Source: an uncultured Saprospiraceae bacterium
Lineage (GTDB): Bacteria; Bacteroidota; Bacteroidia; Chitinophagales; Saprospiraceae
Direction of reading: 5' to 3'
Length of the DNA: 47,775 nt
Assembly (NCBI GenBank): GCA_938041445.1
Contig: CALISO010000130.1
Coordinates: forward strand, 1 to 47,775
This document shows positions 25,616 to 34,617 of the stretch, one piece after another. Both the position numbers and the translations under genes were made by a program. The stretch's first letter is position 1. The number at the start of each line of letters is the position of its first letter. Below the pieces are notes generated by a model. It was not told the origin of the DNA. It ran no database searches and was given only the letters and a program-made list of their open reading frames with translations.

Positions 25616-27047
25616 AGCCACTTGATTTCGCCTTTTCTGAGTATGACATTGACTTGTCCACATCTCCCGACTTGTCATACATTCTTGATACAAGGTGGAG
25701 TTCTAGTGGGTCTTCCGACTTATCAAGGCTAGAGGCAGACACAATTGCATTGACTGAATCTGTATCACATTTACCTATAAGGGTTGCCAACATTGAATGC
25801 CATTTGATGGCAAGCGGATTACTACCGCCTACTAATGCCATTTCTTCTAAGTAGTCTCCTGCTTCATCAGTATCACCTAAATCATATTGACCCAAAGCAT
25901 ACCAAAAGTACCCTTCAAACTGATTAGGATAGTAATCAATTGACTTTTCAGAGAACTGGATTAACTCTTTGGTATTACCCAAGTCATACAGGACATTCAT
26001 CTTCTGAGCCCATACTGGGAACACTTCATCATTAAGGTCGATGGTCTTATTGTAACTTTTCAGTGCTGGAGCTAATTCGCCAGTCAGATACATCACATCA
26101 CCTCTGATAGAATGTGCTTTTGCCTCATCTGGATATTGCATAGTCAGTTGCTCTGTGATGCTCTGTAAGGCAGAAGCTAACTCTGGAGAGTCATCTGTTT
26201 GTAACTGTTCCACATATGGTATCAACTCAATCACTTTGGCATCCAATGGCAGATCAGGATTTTCTATGAGAGGTTTAATGGCATATAGATACTCACTATC
26301 CTTTGCTGCATCTACATTCTTTCTGACTATCTGACTATTGGCCACAACATTAGCTGGTTCTAGCTCGATGACTTGACGATAGATCTTTTCTGCCTCTTTA
26401 TCTTTTCCTTTCAGCAAATATTGATTGGCAAGTGCATTGAGTACTTCGACATTTTTTGGTGCATTACTTACTGCTAACTTGAGTACATCAACACCTTTAT
26501 CATATTCCTTATCCGAATTATAGAGCTCGAGCAACTTGAAGGTAGTTTGGTCGGTCACGCCAAATGTCTTCTGCATCTTTTGTAATTGTGCTATACTTTT
26601 ATCCTTGTTGCCATTGGATTGAAAGTTTTGAGCCATTCGCATTTGGATAACAGCATTCTTAGGCTCCATCGCGACAACTTTCTCTAATGAGGCATTTGCA
26701 GATGTAAAATCCATCAACAGCTCATTGAGATCTGCTACGAATAATTGATACCATTTATTTGAGCTATCAAAATTGACTGCCTTTGTTGCATAGTCAAGAG
26801 CTTTTCTATTATCACCATTCTTGTGATACAATCTCCCAAGTTGATACTGTAACTCTGGATTACGACGATCTAACTCGATACACTCGAGTAGTTTCTTTTC
26901 TTGGCGATCGGTATTGTCTAGATATTTCTCTAGCTCAGCTTCAATAAAGGTAGTCTCAATATTGGTAGTAGCTGTTGGGCTTGATTGACCACTAAGGAGA
27001 CTTAGGGCTATCAGGGTTGTACACAGAGATAGTATTACCGACTTCAT
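25599..27047 (-). CDS. secreted tetratricopeptide-repeat protein
   Basis: 482 residues with a signal peptide (residues 1-21, M-K-S-V-I-L-S-L-C-T-T-L..., ending L-L-S-G-Q). About ten TPR units follow from residue 45 to 470, for example Y-Q-L-G-R-L-Y-H-K-N-G-D-N-R-K-A-L-D-Y-A (about 59-78) and A-N-Q-Y-L-L-K-G-K-D-K-E-A-E-K-I-Y-R-Q. Such proteins act as assembly or binding scaffolds, here in the periplasm or at the outer membrane. Its stop overlaps the EnvC-like start, so the two are translationally coupled, and it may work with EnvC in cell-wall remodelling. That role is inferred only from position. Confidence 0.88.
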   Translation of the reverse strand: MKSVILSLCTTLIALSLLSGQSSPTATTNIETTFIEAELEKYLDNTDRQEKKLLECIELDRRNPELQYQLGRLYHKNGDNRKALDYATKAVNFDSSNKWYQLFVADLNELLMDFTSANASLEKVVAMEPKNAVIQMRMAQNFQSNGNKDKSIAQLQKMQKTFGVTDQTTFKLLELYNSDKEYDKGVDVLKLAVSNAPKNVEVLNALANQYLLKGKDKEAEKIYRQVIELEPANVVANSQIVRKNVDAAKDSEYLYAIKPLIENPDLPLDAKVIELIPYVEQLQTDDSPELASALQSITEQLTMQYPDEAKAHSIRGDVMYLTGELAPALKSYNKTIDLNDEVFPVWAQKMNVLYDLGNTKELIQFSEKSIDYYPNQFEGYFWYALGQYDLGDTDEAGDYLEEMALVGGSNPLAIKWHSMLATLIGKCDTDSVNAIVSASSLDKSEDPLELHLVSRMYDKSGDVDKSMSYSEKAKSSGYVGEN

Positions 27048-27117
27048 ATAACTATTGAATTAAAAGACTGACATCATATATGAAAGTCCAAAATTAACAA
27101 CATCAAGGAAGAAGGAA

Positions 27118-28548
27118 TTATTCTACTATAGTAATTTTTAACATATTACTGCGGAATCTCTTATGCAACGGCATAGATCCAGTATTCACCATAGTATCTC
27201 CTTGCTCAAGATGTCCTCTCTCCTTGAGGATGACTTCCAAATCTGATATTGTGCTATCTGTAGACTCAAACTTATCGTAAAAATATGGCTTTACTCCCCA
27301 TATCAGACTGTACATTGGCAACATCTCTTTTATGGATGAAAAGATGAATATCCTTGCACTAGGTCGATAACTCGCTAACTTGAAGGCTGTATATCCTGAA
27401 ACAGTCAATCCACATAACGCATTTGCCTTGATATCATCAGCAATCTTTGCAGCATTGATACAGATTGTATCACTGTAGAAAGTTTCGGAGTGTTTATTGG
27501 GTTTAGGTCTCTTGTCATTGAGTGCATAATGCTGTTCGGCATCAGCGATGATCCTACTCATAGTTTCTACAACAAGTGATGGATGATCTCCTACAGAAGT
27601 TTCTCCACTAAGCATCACTGCATCGGTACCATCAAGAACCGCATTGGCTACATCTGCTACCTCCGCTCTAGTCGGTGACGGTGCAGTAATCATCGATTCC
27701 ATCATCTGTGTGGCTACGATTACAGGCTTAGCCTTTTGGATACATCTCGCTATAATGTTCTTCTGGATACTTGGGAGCTTCTCTAGTGGCACTTCTACCC
27801 CGAGATCTCCTCTCGCAACCATGATAGCGTCAGTAGCTTTGATGATTTCTTTGATATTTGCAACAGCTTCAGGCTTTTCAATCTTAGCGATAACTTTGGC
27901 CTTATGTCCGGCTGAAGCAATTTTTTCTTTAAGTTCTATGATATCCTTAGCCTCTCTGACAAATGATAGTGCTATCCAGTGTACTGGTAGAGTTAAAATA
28001 AACTTTAGGTCCTCTTTATCTTTATCGGTAAGGCTTGGGAGCGAAATAGCAGTATCAGGTAGATTGACTCCCTTGTTAGACTTAAGCACCCCACCAAACT
28101 TCGCTTTGAGTTTGACATTTTTTTCTCCATCTGTCTCTACAACTTCAAAAATGAGTTTTCCATCATCACATAATACCTTCTCGCCTACTTTGACATCTTG
28201 AGCAAAAGACTGGTAACTCATATAAGCCTTCTCAGAACTACCTAAACATTTCTCAGAAGTGAATGTGATGATATCGCCAGAGTTAACTGGACAACCACCA
28301 TCCTTCATTTCTCCTACTCTCAATTTAGGACCCTGCAAATCTGCAAGTATACCAATATTAAGATTGTGCTCTTCATTTATAGCAATTATACGATCTACAA
28401 CTTCTTTTTTACCAGCGTGGTCACCGTGAGAAAAATTTAGTCTTAGAACGTCAGCACCAGCTTTAATTAGATCTTTTAATTGCTCTACGCTAGAGCAAGC
28501 AGGACCAAGAGTAGCGACAATTTTCGTGTTTTGATGTTTTATCTCCAT
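27118..28548 (-). CDS. pyk: pyruvate kinase
   Basis: A 476-residue glycolytic enzyme converting phosphoenolpyruvate and ADP to pyruvate and ATP. It starts K-I-V-A-T-L-G-P-A-C (about residues 9-18). V-L-R-L-N-F-S-H-G-D follows near 35-44, and the signature I-A-K-I-E-K-P-E-A-V near 220, whose lysine is catalytic. V-A-R-G-D-L-G-V-E and A-T-Q-M-M-E-S-M follow. The length is typical of type II bacterial pyruvate kinases. It is transcribed alone on the minus strand and divergent from acpP. Confidence 0.97.
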   Translation of the reverse strand: MEIKHQNTKIVATLGPACSSVEQLKDLIKAGADVLRLNFSHGDHAGKKEVVDRIIAINEEHNLNIGILADLQGPKLRVGEMKDGGCPVNSGDIITFTSEKCLGSSEKAYMSYQSFAQDVKVGEKVLCDDGKLIFEVVETDGEKNVKLKAKFGGVLKSNKGVNLPDTAISLPSLTDKDKEDLKFILTLPVHWIALSFVREAKDIIELKEKIASAGHKAKVIAKIEKPEAVANIKEIIKATDAIMVARGDLGVEVPLEKLPSIQKNIIARCIQKAKPVIVATQMMESMITAPSPTRAEVADVANAVLDGTDAVMLSGETSVGDHPSLVVETMSRIIADAEQHYALNDKRPKPNKHSETFYSDTICINAAKIADDIKANALCGLTVSGYTAFKLASYRPSARIFIFSSIKEMLPMYSLIWGVKPYFYDKFESTDSTISDLEVILKERGHLEQGDTMVNTGSMPLHKRFRSNMLKITIVE

Positions 28549-28867
28549 AGTTATTCTACAATATTATAGTACAATACTACAACTTTAATGCCGAGCTAAA
28601 TGGCAATAGCTGATAAAAACAAACCCAAATTATATGTAGAGGACATAATAATAACATTGTCTTGACCATATTATATTTGCTGTATTTATCTAAATACAAA
28701 TATAAATACTGTCAAAATCCTAATTATTAATTCTTTTCATAAAATAAATGATAATTGGAATCAAAATAGTGGCTCGATTGTATGTAAACTATTGATGGAT
28801 TTAATGTCCATTACTCTTGTTATTGCAAGGGTTTATGTTTTTATTTGCAGTCCAAAATTTAGAAATT
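28549..28867. promoter_or_regulatory. divergent pyk-acpP intergenic region
   Basis: This 319-base spacer should hold the promoters of both pyruvate kinase and acyl carrier protein. TATATTTG-like elements are present on both strands (plus strand near 28672-28679), but none has a TTG at the right distance, so I do not assign a promoter. The clearest structure is the inverted repeat at 28681-28698. I saw no RNA gene or small protein. Confidence 0.4.
28681..28698. repeat. 18-base inverted repeat in the pyk-acpP spacer
   Basis: TGTATTTA-TC-TAAATACA has perfect 8-base arms around a 2-base centre. The short centre favours a dimeric protein-binding site over an RNA hairpin. It lies 133 bases upstream of pyk and 170 bases upstream of acpP. 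The regulator is unknown, and chance is possible in such AT-rich DNA. Confidence 0.4.
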
Positions 28868-29104
28868 ATGTCTGATATAGCAGAAAAAGTAAAAAAGATT
28901 ATCGTTGACAAGTTAGGAGTTGACGAAGCTGAGGTAACAACTGAAGCAAGCTTCACCAATGATCTAGGTGCTGACTCACTTGATACAGTTGAGCTCATTA
29001 TGGAATTTGAAAAAGAGTTTGATGTTTCTATTCCAGACGATCAAGCGGAAAACATCGCAACAGTTGGTCAAGCAATTGACTACTTGACTGGTCAAGCAGG
29101 ATAA
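28868..29104 (+). CDS. acpP: acyl carrier protein
   Basis: A 78-residue acidic protein ([10 protein letters not shown]). The attachment motif [10 protein letters not shown] places the 4'-phosphopantetheine serine at residue 37. The frame is open further upstream to 28817, but the ATG at 28868 gives the normal acyl carrier protein length. It carries growing fatty acyl chains for FabF, encoded 287 bases downstream. A strong terminator lies between the two genes, so acpP is probably made as a separate short transcript, which suits its high demand. Confidence 0.97.
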   Translation: MSDIAEKVKKIIVDKLGVDEAEVTTEASFTNDLGADSLDTVELIMEFEKEFDVSIPDDQAENIATVGQAIDYLTGQAG

Positions 29105-29146
29105 TCCAAGGTATCGATTAACACCCGATATTTGTTAAAGAAATTT

Positions 29147-29184
29147 AATGAGGTCGTACTACTATTTGTATGACCTCATTTTTT
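29147..29184 (+). terminator. rho-independent terminator after acpP
   Basis: AATGAGGTCGTAC pairs with GTATGACCTCATT (13 pairs, one G-T) around an 8-base loop, and is followed by a T-run. It begins 42 bases after the acpP stop. Confidence 0.88.
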
Positions 29185-29229
29185 GTTTGAGTAATTGCGG
29201 ATACTCTATCTAGAAGTATCTAGCAGGGA

Positions 29230-29261
29230 TTGGTCTTATTCATCAAAACTTATTACTTTTG
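29230..29261 (+). promoter_or_regulatory. candidate Bacteroidota-type promoter for fabF
   Basis: TTG at 29230-29232, a 21-base spacer, then TACTTTTG at 29254-29261 match the Bacteroidota consensus TTG-N17-23-TAnnTTTG. It lies after the acpP terminator and 130 bases before the fabF ATG, where a promoter for the fabF-rnc-hydrolase unit would be expected. Confidence 0.45.
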
Positions 29262-29391
29262 ACAGTCCTCGGAAATGAATATTGAGGATACACCTACCCC
29301 GATCTGATTTTTCAATCACTTTCTGGATTTACATCAGTTCGATTGTAGGCTTAAGTTTATTTAATTAATCAACTGAACTTATTAAATAACA

Positions 29392-30630
29392 ATGAGAAGA
29401 GTCGTAGTTACAGGTATCGGAGCACTCACACCTATTGGCAATACGTTTGCAGCGTATACTGAAGGTCTTATCAATGGTGTAAGTGGTGCCAATCTGATCA
29501 CAAAATTTGATCCAACACACTTCAAGACAAAATTTGCCTGCGAGCTAAAAGACTTCGACATAGAAGAGCACATGCATCGTAAAGAGGCAAGAAGAATTGA
29601 TCCATTCTCCCAATATGCTCTCGTGGTTGCGGAAGAGGCAATGACTGACTCTGGCATTGACCTCGAGTCTGTTGATTTAGATAGATTCGGTGTGATATGG
29701 GGAAGTGGTATCGGTGGATTCAAAACTATCGAAGAAGACGTAGAGCAAGCAACTTCAAGTGAAATACCAAGATACAGTCCATTCCTAATTCCAAAGCTGA
29801 TTACTGACATCGCTCCAGGGCATATCTCTATCAAATATGGGCTGAGAGGGTTGAACTATGCTACTGTATCGGCTTGTGCTTCTGCATCACATGCAATCAT
29901 TAATGCCACAGATTACATAAGATTCAATAGAGCTGATCTCATTATGTGTGGAGGTAGCGAAGCTGCAGTTACAAAAGCTGGAGTTGGAGGATTTTCTTCT
30001 ATGAAGGCACTCAGTTCTCGTAACGATGATCCAGGAGCAGCATCTAGACCATTTGATGCTGATAGAGATGGGTTTGTACTAGGTGAAGGAGCAGGTGGAC
30101 TACTCTTAGAGGAGCTGGAGCATGCTAAAGCTAGAGGAGCAAAAATCTATGCTGAAGTAGTCGGTGTAGGAATGTCCGCAGATGCACATCATATCACTGC
30201 GCCTCATCCAGAAGGTCTTGGTGCTAGTAACGTTATGAAGTATGCATTGAAGGACGCAGGTCTCAGTACTTCAGATGTGGATTACTTAAATGTACACGGT
30301 ACATCTACTCCATTAGGAGATATCGCTGAAACTAAAGCAATAGGTAAGGTATTTGGAGAAGATGCTTATGATCTCAACATCAGTAGTACTAAGTCAATGA
30401 CTGGTCATCTACTAGGAGCAGCAGGTGCTGTAGAAGCTATAGCTGGTATTGTGGCAATCAATAGAAGTATCGTACCACCAACTATCAATCACCACACAAA
30501 AGACCCTAACATTGATCCAAAGCTGAATCTGACATTGAATAAAGCTCAAGAGAAAGAAGTTAATATAGCAATGTCAAATACATTTGGATTTGGAGGTCAT
30601 AACACTACGGTGATATTCAAAAAATTCTAA
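29392..30630 (+). CDS. fabF: beta-ketoacyl-ACP synthase II
   Basis: A 412-residue condensing enzyme of fatty-acid elongation. The catalytic triad is visible: C162 in V-S-A-C-A-S-A, H302 in V-H-G-T-S-T-P and H339 in M-T-G-H-L-L-G-A-A-G, with K334 just before. It starts R-R-V-V-V-T-G-I-G-A-L-T-P-I-G. It extends acyl chains on the acyl carrier protein encoded just upstream with malonyl-ACP, in the cytoplasm. Only three bases separate it from rnc, so the two are co-transcribed, the common Bacteroidota arrangement. Confidence 0.97.
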   Translation: MRRVVVTGIGALTPIGNTFAAYTEGLINGVSGANLITKFDPTHFKTKFACELKDFDIEEHMHRKEARRIDPFSQYALVVAEEAMTDSGIDLESVDLDRFGVIWGSGIGGFKTIEEDVEQATSSEIPRYSPFLIPKLITDIAPGHISIKYGLRGLNYATVSACASASHAIINATDYIRFNRADLIMCGGSEAAVTKAGVGGFSSMKALSSRNDDPGAASRPFDADRDGFVLGEGAGGLLLEELEHAKARGAKIYAEVVGVGMSADAHHITAPHPEGLGASNVMKYALKDAGLSTSDVDYLNVHGTSTPLGDIAETKAIGKVFGEDAYDLNISSTKSMTGHLLGAAGAVEAIAGIVAINRSIVPPTINHHTKDPNIDPKLNLTLNKAQEKEVNIAMSNTFGFGGHNTTVIFKKF

Positions 30631-30633
30631 CGA

Positions 30634-31359
30634 ATGATTAGACGAGTGTACAACTACTACTTTTCTGAGGACAAAGAACTTGTTCACAAAATGCGTAGTA
30701 CACTCGGTTTCATTCCAAGTAATGTTAAACTCTACAAAACGGCATTTTCTCATAAGTCATTGAACAAAGGAGATAATCCTCACGGTATCAATAATGAAAG
30801 ACTAGAGTATCTAGGTGATGCGATACTTTCTACAGTCGTGGCTGAATATCTATTCGGCAAGTACCCAATAAAAAAGGAAGGATTCTTAACCAAAATGCGA
30901 TCAAAAATTGTCAGAAGACAAACCTTAAATAAGGTCGCTGAAGAAATGGGACTGGATATTCTACTTTCACATTTCATAGATACTCGTATCAGTAGTTCTA
31001 TGAAAGGTAATGCACTTGAAGCTTTAATAGGAGCGATCTATGTTGAGAAAGGTTACAACCGTACACGTACTTATATCATCAGAAATATCATAATCAAACA
31101 TCTCGATATGAATGCTCTAGAGACTGTTGACGATAATCATAAATCTCAATTGTTAGAGCATTGTCAGAAAATAGGTAGCACTGTAGAGTTCAGACTATTG
31201 CAACGATATAAGGTAGACAAAAGAGACAAATTTAAAATCGCCATCTGTGTAGATGGTGACCAACAAGCTGTGGCTGAAGATTTCAATAAGAAAGCTGCCG
31301 AACAAAAGGCAGCGAAGATTGCTATTAATAATATTCTCAAGCAAGCTGCAACAGCATAG
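30634..31359 (+). CDS. rnc: ribonuclease III
   Basis: A 241-residue double-strand-specific RNase. The signature N-E-R-L-E-Y-L-G-D is at 54-62, with the metal residues E55 and D62. The second metal motif reads G-N-A-L-E-A-L-I-G-A-I (125-135), giving E129 but N126 where the E. coli enzyme has Asp 114. The double-stranded-RNA-binding domain covers about residues 165-238 (K-S-Q-L-L-E-H-C-Q-K; A-A-E-Q-K-A-A-K-I-A-I). It processes rRNA precursors and other duplex RNA. It lies between fabF (3 bases) and the membrane hydrolase gene (9 bases) in one operon. Confidence 0.95.
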   Translation: MIRRVYNYYFSEDKELVHKMRSTLGFIPSNVKLYKTAFSHKSLNKGDNPHGINNERLEYLGDAILSTVVAEYLFGKYPIKKEGFLTKMRSKIVRRQTLNKVAEEMGLDILLSHFIDTRISSSMKGNALEALIGAIYVEKGYNRTRTYIIRNIIIKHLDMNALETVDDNHKSQLLEHCQKIGSTVEFRLLQRYKVDKRDKFKIAICVDGDQQAVAEDFNKKAAEQKAAKIAINNILKQAATA

Positions 31360-31368
31360 CCCTCAACA

Positions 31369-32574
31369 ATGGATTCACTTTCACAAATTGTCCTCGGTGC
31401 AGCCGTAGGAGAAGTTATTCTTGGAAAAAAAATCGGTAATAAAGCGATGCTTTGGGGTGCACTTGCAGGCACTATACCTGATCTAGATATCATATCTAAT
31501 CTGTGGCTAGACGAATTAGGAGGCCTTGCAGCTCACCGAGGAATTAGTCACTCGATCGCATTTGCAGTATTAGGGAGTGCAGTTACTGGTTGGCTAGTTG
31601 ATAGGTTTTATGATACACCACTACAGAAGTCCATTGTACTTATATTCAGGACGTTACTTGTCATCGCGATGAGTATTACTCTTGTAAATCTTTCTATCAG
31701 TAAGTCTAGTTTGATTTTGGGAATTGTGTCAGCTATCGTTGCAATTGGAGGAGGGTATTATATCAATCATCTCTATAAGAATTATGAACATCGCAATGTA
31801 GAAGCTACTCTAGGAGAATGGATTTCACTGTTCTTTTGGGGATTCTTCACACATACGATTTTGGATTGCTTTACAGTGTATGGCACACAGCTATTTGCAC
31901 CATTTTCTAACTATAGAGTAGCATGGAGTACCATCTCAGTAGCTGACCCAATGTATACGATTCCATTTTTGATTTGCTTGTTGATTGCAGCCTTTTATTC
32001 TAAAGAATCTAAAGGTCGTAGAATCGCGAATTGGCTAGGTATCGGGTTATCATGTCTTTATCTCATTTTCACGATTTTTAACAAGCAAAATATCGACAAG
32101 GTATTCACTAAAAGTCTCGATAGTCAAGGATATGAATATACGGATATGAAGACTTCACCTACCATCCTCAATAATATCCTATGGTATGGTGTAGCTAAGG
32201 TTGGTGATAATCTTGTCTTTGGAAAGTACTCATACTTTGACTCAGATCAAGATATTAAATTCTATGAAGTACCTGTGGGAGAAGAAATGATTGCTGATAT
32301 AGAAGACACCAAGGTGATTAAGACGCTTAAGTGGTTCAGCGATGATACCTATATGATTATGGAGGACGCTGGAGCCCTTCAATTCAATGATATGCGATAT
32401 GGAAGGTTTATAGATGGAATAGAATCTCCTGATAATTACATCTTTAACTTTAAGATCAATAAACTTGGCAACGGTCGAGCTGAAATGCCAAAGACCCAAA
32501 AAGGACCACCTTCTGGAAGTGAGATGAAAATATTTACATCATTGTGGAGTCGAATCAAAGGAAACGAAGAATAG
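31369..32574 (+). CDS. YdjM/YbcI-like membrane-bound metal-dependent hydrolase
   Basis: 401 residues. The N-terminus M-D-S-L-S-Q-I-V-L-G-A-A-V-G-E is the family hallmark, followed by G-T-I-P-D-L-D (34-40) and A-H-R-G-I-S-H-S (55-62), whose Asp and His residues are the presumed metal ligands. F-F-T-H-T-I-L-D-C is a third motif. About five membrane segments lie between residues 65 and 240, and a soluble C-terminal domain follows (about 245-401). Relatives are annotated as inner-membrane putative hydrolases, with no settled substrate. The gap to rnc is 9 bases, and the gene end is six bases from the convergent fbp stop. Confidence 0.85.
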   Translation: MDSLSQIVLGAAVGEVILGKKIGNKAMLWGALAGTIPDLDIISNLWLDELGGLAAHRGISHSIAFAVLGSAVTGWLVDRFYDTPLQKSIVLIFRTLLVIAMSITLVNLSISKSSLILGIVSAIVAIGGGYYINHLYKNYEHRNVEATLGEWISLFFWGFFTHTILDCFTVYGTQLFAPFSNYRVAWSTISVADPMYTIPFLICLLIAAFYSKESKGRRIANWLGIGLSCLYLIFTIFNKQNIDKVFTKSLDSQGYEYTDMKTSPTILNNILWYGVAKVGDNLVFGKYSYFDSDQDIKFYEVPVGEEMIADIEDTKVIKTLKWFSDDTYMIMEDAGALQFNDMRYGRFIDGIESPDNYIFNFKINKLGNGRAEMPKTQKGPPSGSEMKIFTSLWSRIKGNEE

Positions 32575-32579
32575 TCTCC

Positions 32580-33578
32580 TTATAAGAATTCTTTCAGTTT
32601 ATTGACCATATCAGGAGAGCCGACGATAAATGGACATCGTTGATGCAGTTCTGTTGGTTCAATCTCAAGTATCCTATTTTGCCCATCTGTAGCAATCCCT
32701 CCAGCTTGTTCAGCTAAGAATGCCATAGGTTTACACTCATACAGAAGTCGCAATTTACCTTGTGGCGCTAGAGTTGTTGAAGGGTACAGATAGATGCCTC
32801 CTTTAATCATATTTCGATGAAAATCTGACACCATTGATCCAATATATCTACTGGTTAGTGGACGACCACTCGCATCATCATGTTCTTTGCAATATCTTAA
32901 ATACGACTTTATTCCATCAGAAAAGAATGGATAATTTCCTTCATTCACGCTGTAGATAGACCCTGATTTTGGAAATTGGATATTATCATGTGATAAATAA
33001 AACACACCGACTGACGGGTCAAACGTGAAACCATGTACTCCTTGTCCTACTGACAGCACCATTATCGTGGACGACCCATAGACTACATATCCAGCAGCAA
33101 CAATCTCAGTACCTTTCTGTAGGAAGTCTTTCAACTCGGCCTTTGAACCTATAGGTGTTACCCTCCTGTAAATAGAAAATATCGTCCCGATAGATACATT
33201 AACATCAATGTTGCTAGACCCATCAAGAGGGTCAATTAAGACAACATACTTGCCGTTCCTACAAGACTCTTTCTCGAATGCGATATAAGAATCTTCCTCC
33301 TCACTTGCAACACCACATATCTGCGAACGAGCTTCGAAGGCATCGATAAACTTACGATTGGCATAGTCATCAAGTTTCTGTTGATCTTCTCCTTGGATAT
33401 TAGTCTTACCCATCTTACCCATTATTTCATCTACGAGACCTGCCTTATTGATTTCACTATTAACCACTTTTGCAGCAAGCCTGATACAACTTAGTAAGTG
33501 TGTCAACTCACCTGTCGAGTTCGCTTTAGCATATTGACTATGTAATATGTGCTCACCTAGAGTAGTAAATTTTCCCAT
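32580..33578 (-). CDS. fbp: class 1 fructose-1,6-bisphosphatase
   Basis: A 332-residue gluconeogenic enzyme that removes the 1-phosphate from fructose-1,6-bisphosphate. It starts T-T-L-G-E-H-I-L (residues 5-12). The metal and substrate motif [13 protein letters not shown] (about 111-123) is intact, and A-S-E-E-E-D lies earlier in the chain. [12 protein letters not shown] and G-G-I-Y-L-Y-P in the C-terminal half match the sugar-phosphate site. A TAACTTTG element (minus strand, 33595-33602) lies just upstream, but without a clear -33 partner. It is a single gene, with the patatin gene divergent. Confidence 0.96.
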   Translation of the reverse strand: MGKFTTLGEHILHSQYAKANSTGELTHLLSCIRLAAKVVNSEINKAGLVDEIMGKMGKTNIQGEDQQKLDDYANRKFIDAFEARSQICGVASEEEDSYIAFEKESCRNGKYVVLIDPLDGSSNIDVNVSIGTIFSIYRRVTPIGSKAELKDFLQKGTEIVAAGYVVYGSSTIMVLSVGQGVHGFTFDPSVGVFYLSHDNIQFPKSGSIYSVNEGNYPFFSDGIKSYLRYCKEHDDASGRPLTSRYIGSMVSDFHRNMIKGGIYLYPSTTLAPQGKLRLLYECKPMAFLAEQAGGIATDGQNRILEIEPTELHQRCPFIVGSPDMVNKLKEFL

Positions 33579-33726
33579 AGTTAGATATTTGCATCAAAGT
33601 TAGTTTTTCCTCTGAATGCTTAGCTAATTAGGTTTAGCTTTTTAGCAATCTCACACATGTACAGAATAGAACACTTATATTTAACCTTACTAATTTCTTG
33701 TACTTAAGTCAATTGATAAGCATAAA

Positions 33727-34617
33727 ATGAGAGCACTAGTTATATCTGGAGGTGGAGCTAAAGGAGCATACGCTGGAGGTGTTGCAGAATACCTAATCAA
33801 GGAGGCCAAACGAGATTATCAGATATTCGTTGCTTGTAGTACTGGTAGTTTACTGATTCCTCACTTATCAATAGGTAAGATTGATGAAATAAAGAAGGTA
33901 TTCACCAATGTTAAACAAGATGATATTTTCAATATATCACCATTTAGAATTAAGAAACTCCAAAATGGTGAATACAAAACTAAAATCAATCATCTAAATT
34001 CTCTGCGAATGTTTATGCGAAGAAAAAAGACATTCGGTGAACATAAAGCATTGCGACAATTAATTGAAAATGTATTCTCATACTCAGATTATCTGGCAGT
34101 AAAGGCCAGTAACAAAAAAGTCGTCGTCACTGTAAGTAACTTTTCAACTAATCGAGTGGTCTATAAGCACCTCGCAGATTGCACATACGATGACTTCATA
34201 GATTGGATGTGGGCTTCTACGAGCTTCGTTCCATTTATGTCCCTTGTAGAGAAAAACGGTTACCAATATGCCGATGGAGGCTTTGGCAATTATGTCCCTA
34301 TTGAAGAAGCCATCAACTTAGGTGCTACTGAGATTGATGTCATCATCCTCAAGCCAAGGAAGGTTGATCATACAATATGCCACTCATATAATGCATTTGA
34401 CCTATTCTTCAAGACAATGGAATTTTCATTGGACCATCTGTCTTATCAGGATATCTTGATAGGACACCTTGAAAGTATCTACAATGATCAGGTCAAAGCT
34501 AAATTTTTCTTTACCCCTAGATTGCTTACCAAGCACAGTTTCATATTTGACCCAGATCAAATGAGTCAATGGTGGCAGGAAGGCTATGACAATGCTAAGG
34601 AAAGACTTGGCTATTGA
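33727..34617 (+). CDS. patatin-like phospholipase
   Basis: A 296-residue serine hydrolase of the patatin family. The oxyanion loop is G-G-G-A-K-G-A-Y (8-15). The nucleophile motif is V-A-C-S-T-G-S (35-41, with Ser 38), where the usual first Gly of G-x-S-x-G is Ala. The catalytic Asp is D183 in A-D-G-G-F-G-N-Y. There is no signal peptide, so it probably acts on membrane lipids from the cytoplasmic side. It starts 148 bases from fbp on the opposite strand, and its end overlaps the convergent sugar-isomerase gene by seven bases. Confidence 0.87.
   Translation: MRALVISGGGAKGAYAGGVAEYLIKEAKRDYQIFVACSTGSLLIPHLSIGKIDEIKKVFTNVKQDDIFNISPFRIKKLQNGEYKTKINHLNSLRMFMRRKKTFGEHKALRQLIENVFSYSDYLAVKASNKKVVVTVSNFSTNRVVYKHLADCTYDDFIDWMWASTSFVPFMSLVEKNGYQYADGGFGNYVPIEEAINLGATEIDVIILKPRKVDHTICHSYNAFDLFFKTMEFSLDHLSYQDILIGHLESIYNDQVKAKFFFTPRLLTKHSFIFDPDQMSQWWQEGYDNAKERLGY

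Noticed and set aside
27644-28201. 185-codon plus-strand frame inside pyk
   Set aside because: Fully antisense to pyruvate kinase, with no start context and no domain.
28672-28679. TATATTTG in the pyk-acpP spacer as the acpP promoter
   Set aside because: The nearest TTG is at the wrong distance (about 13 bases), and the site is nearly 190 bases from acpP.
33595-33602. TAACTTTG on the minus strand before fbp as a promoter
   Set aside because: The -7-like element fits TAnnTTTG, but no TTG lies 17-23 bases upstream and the leader would be very short.
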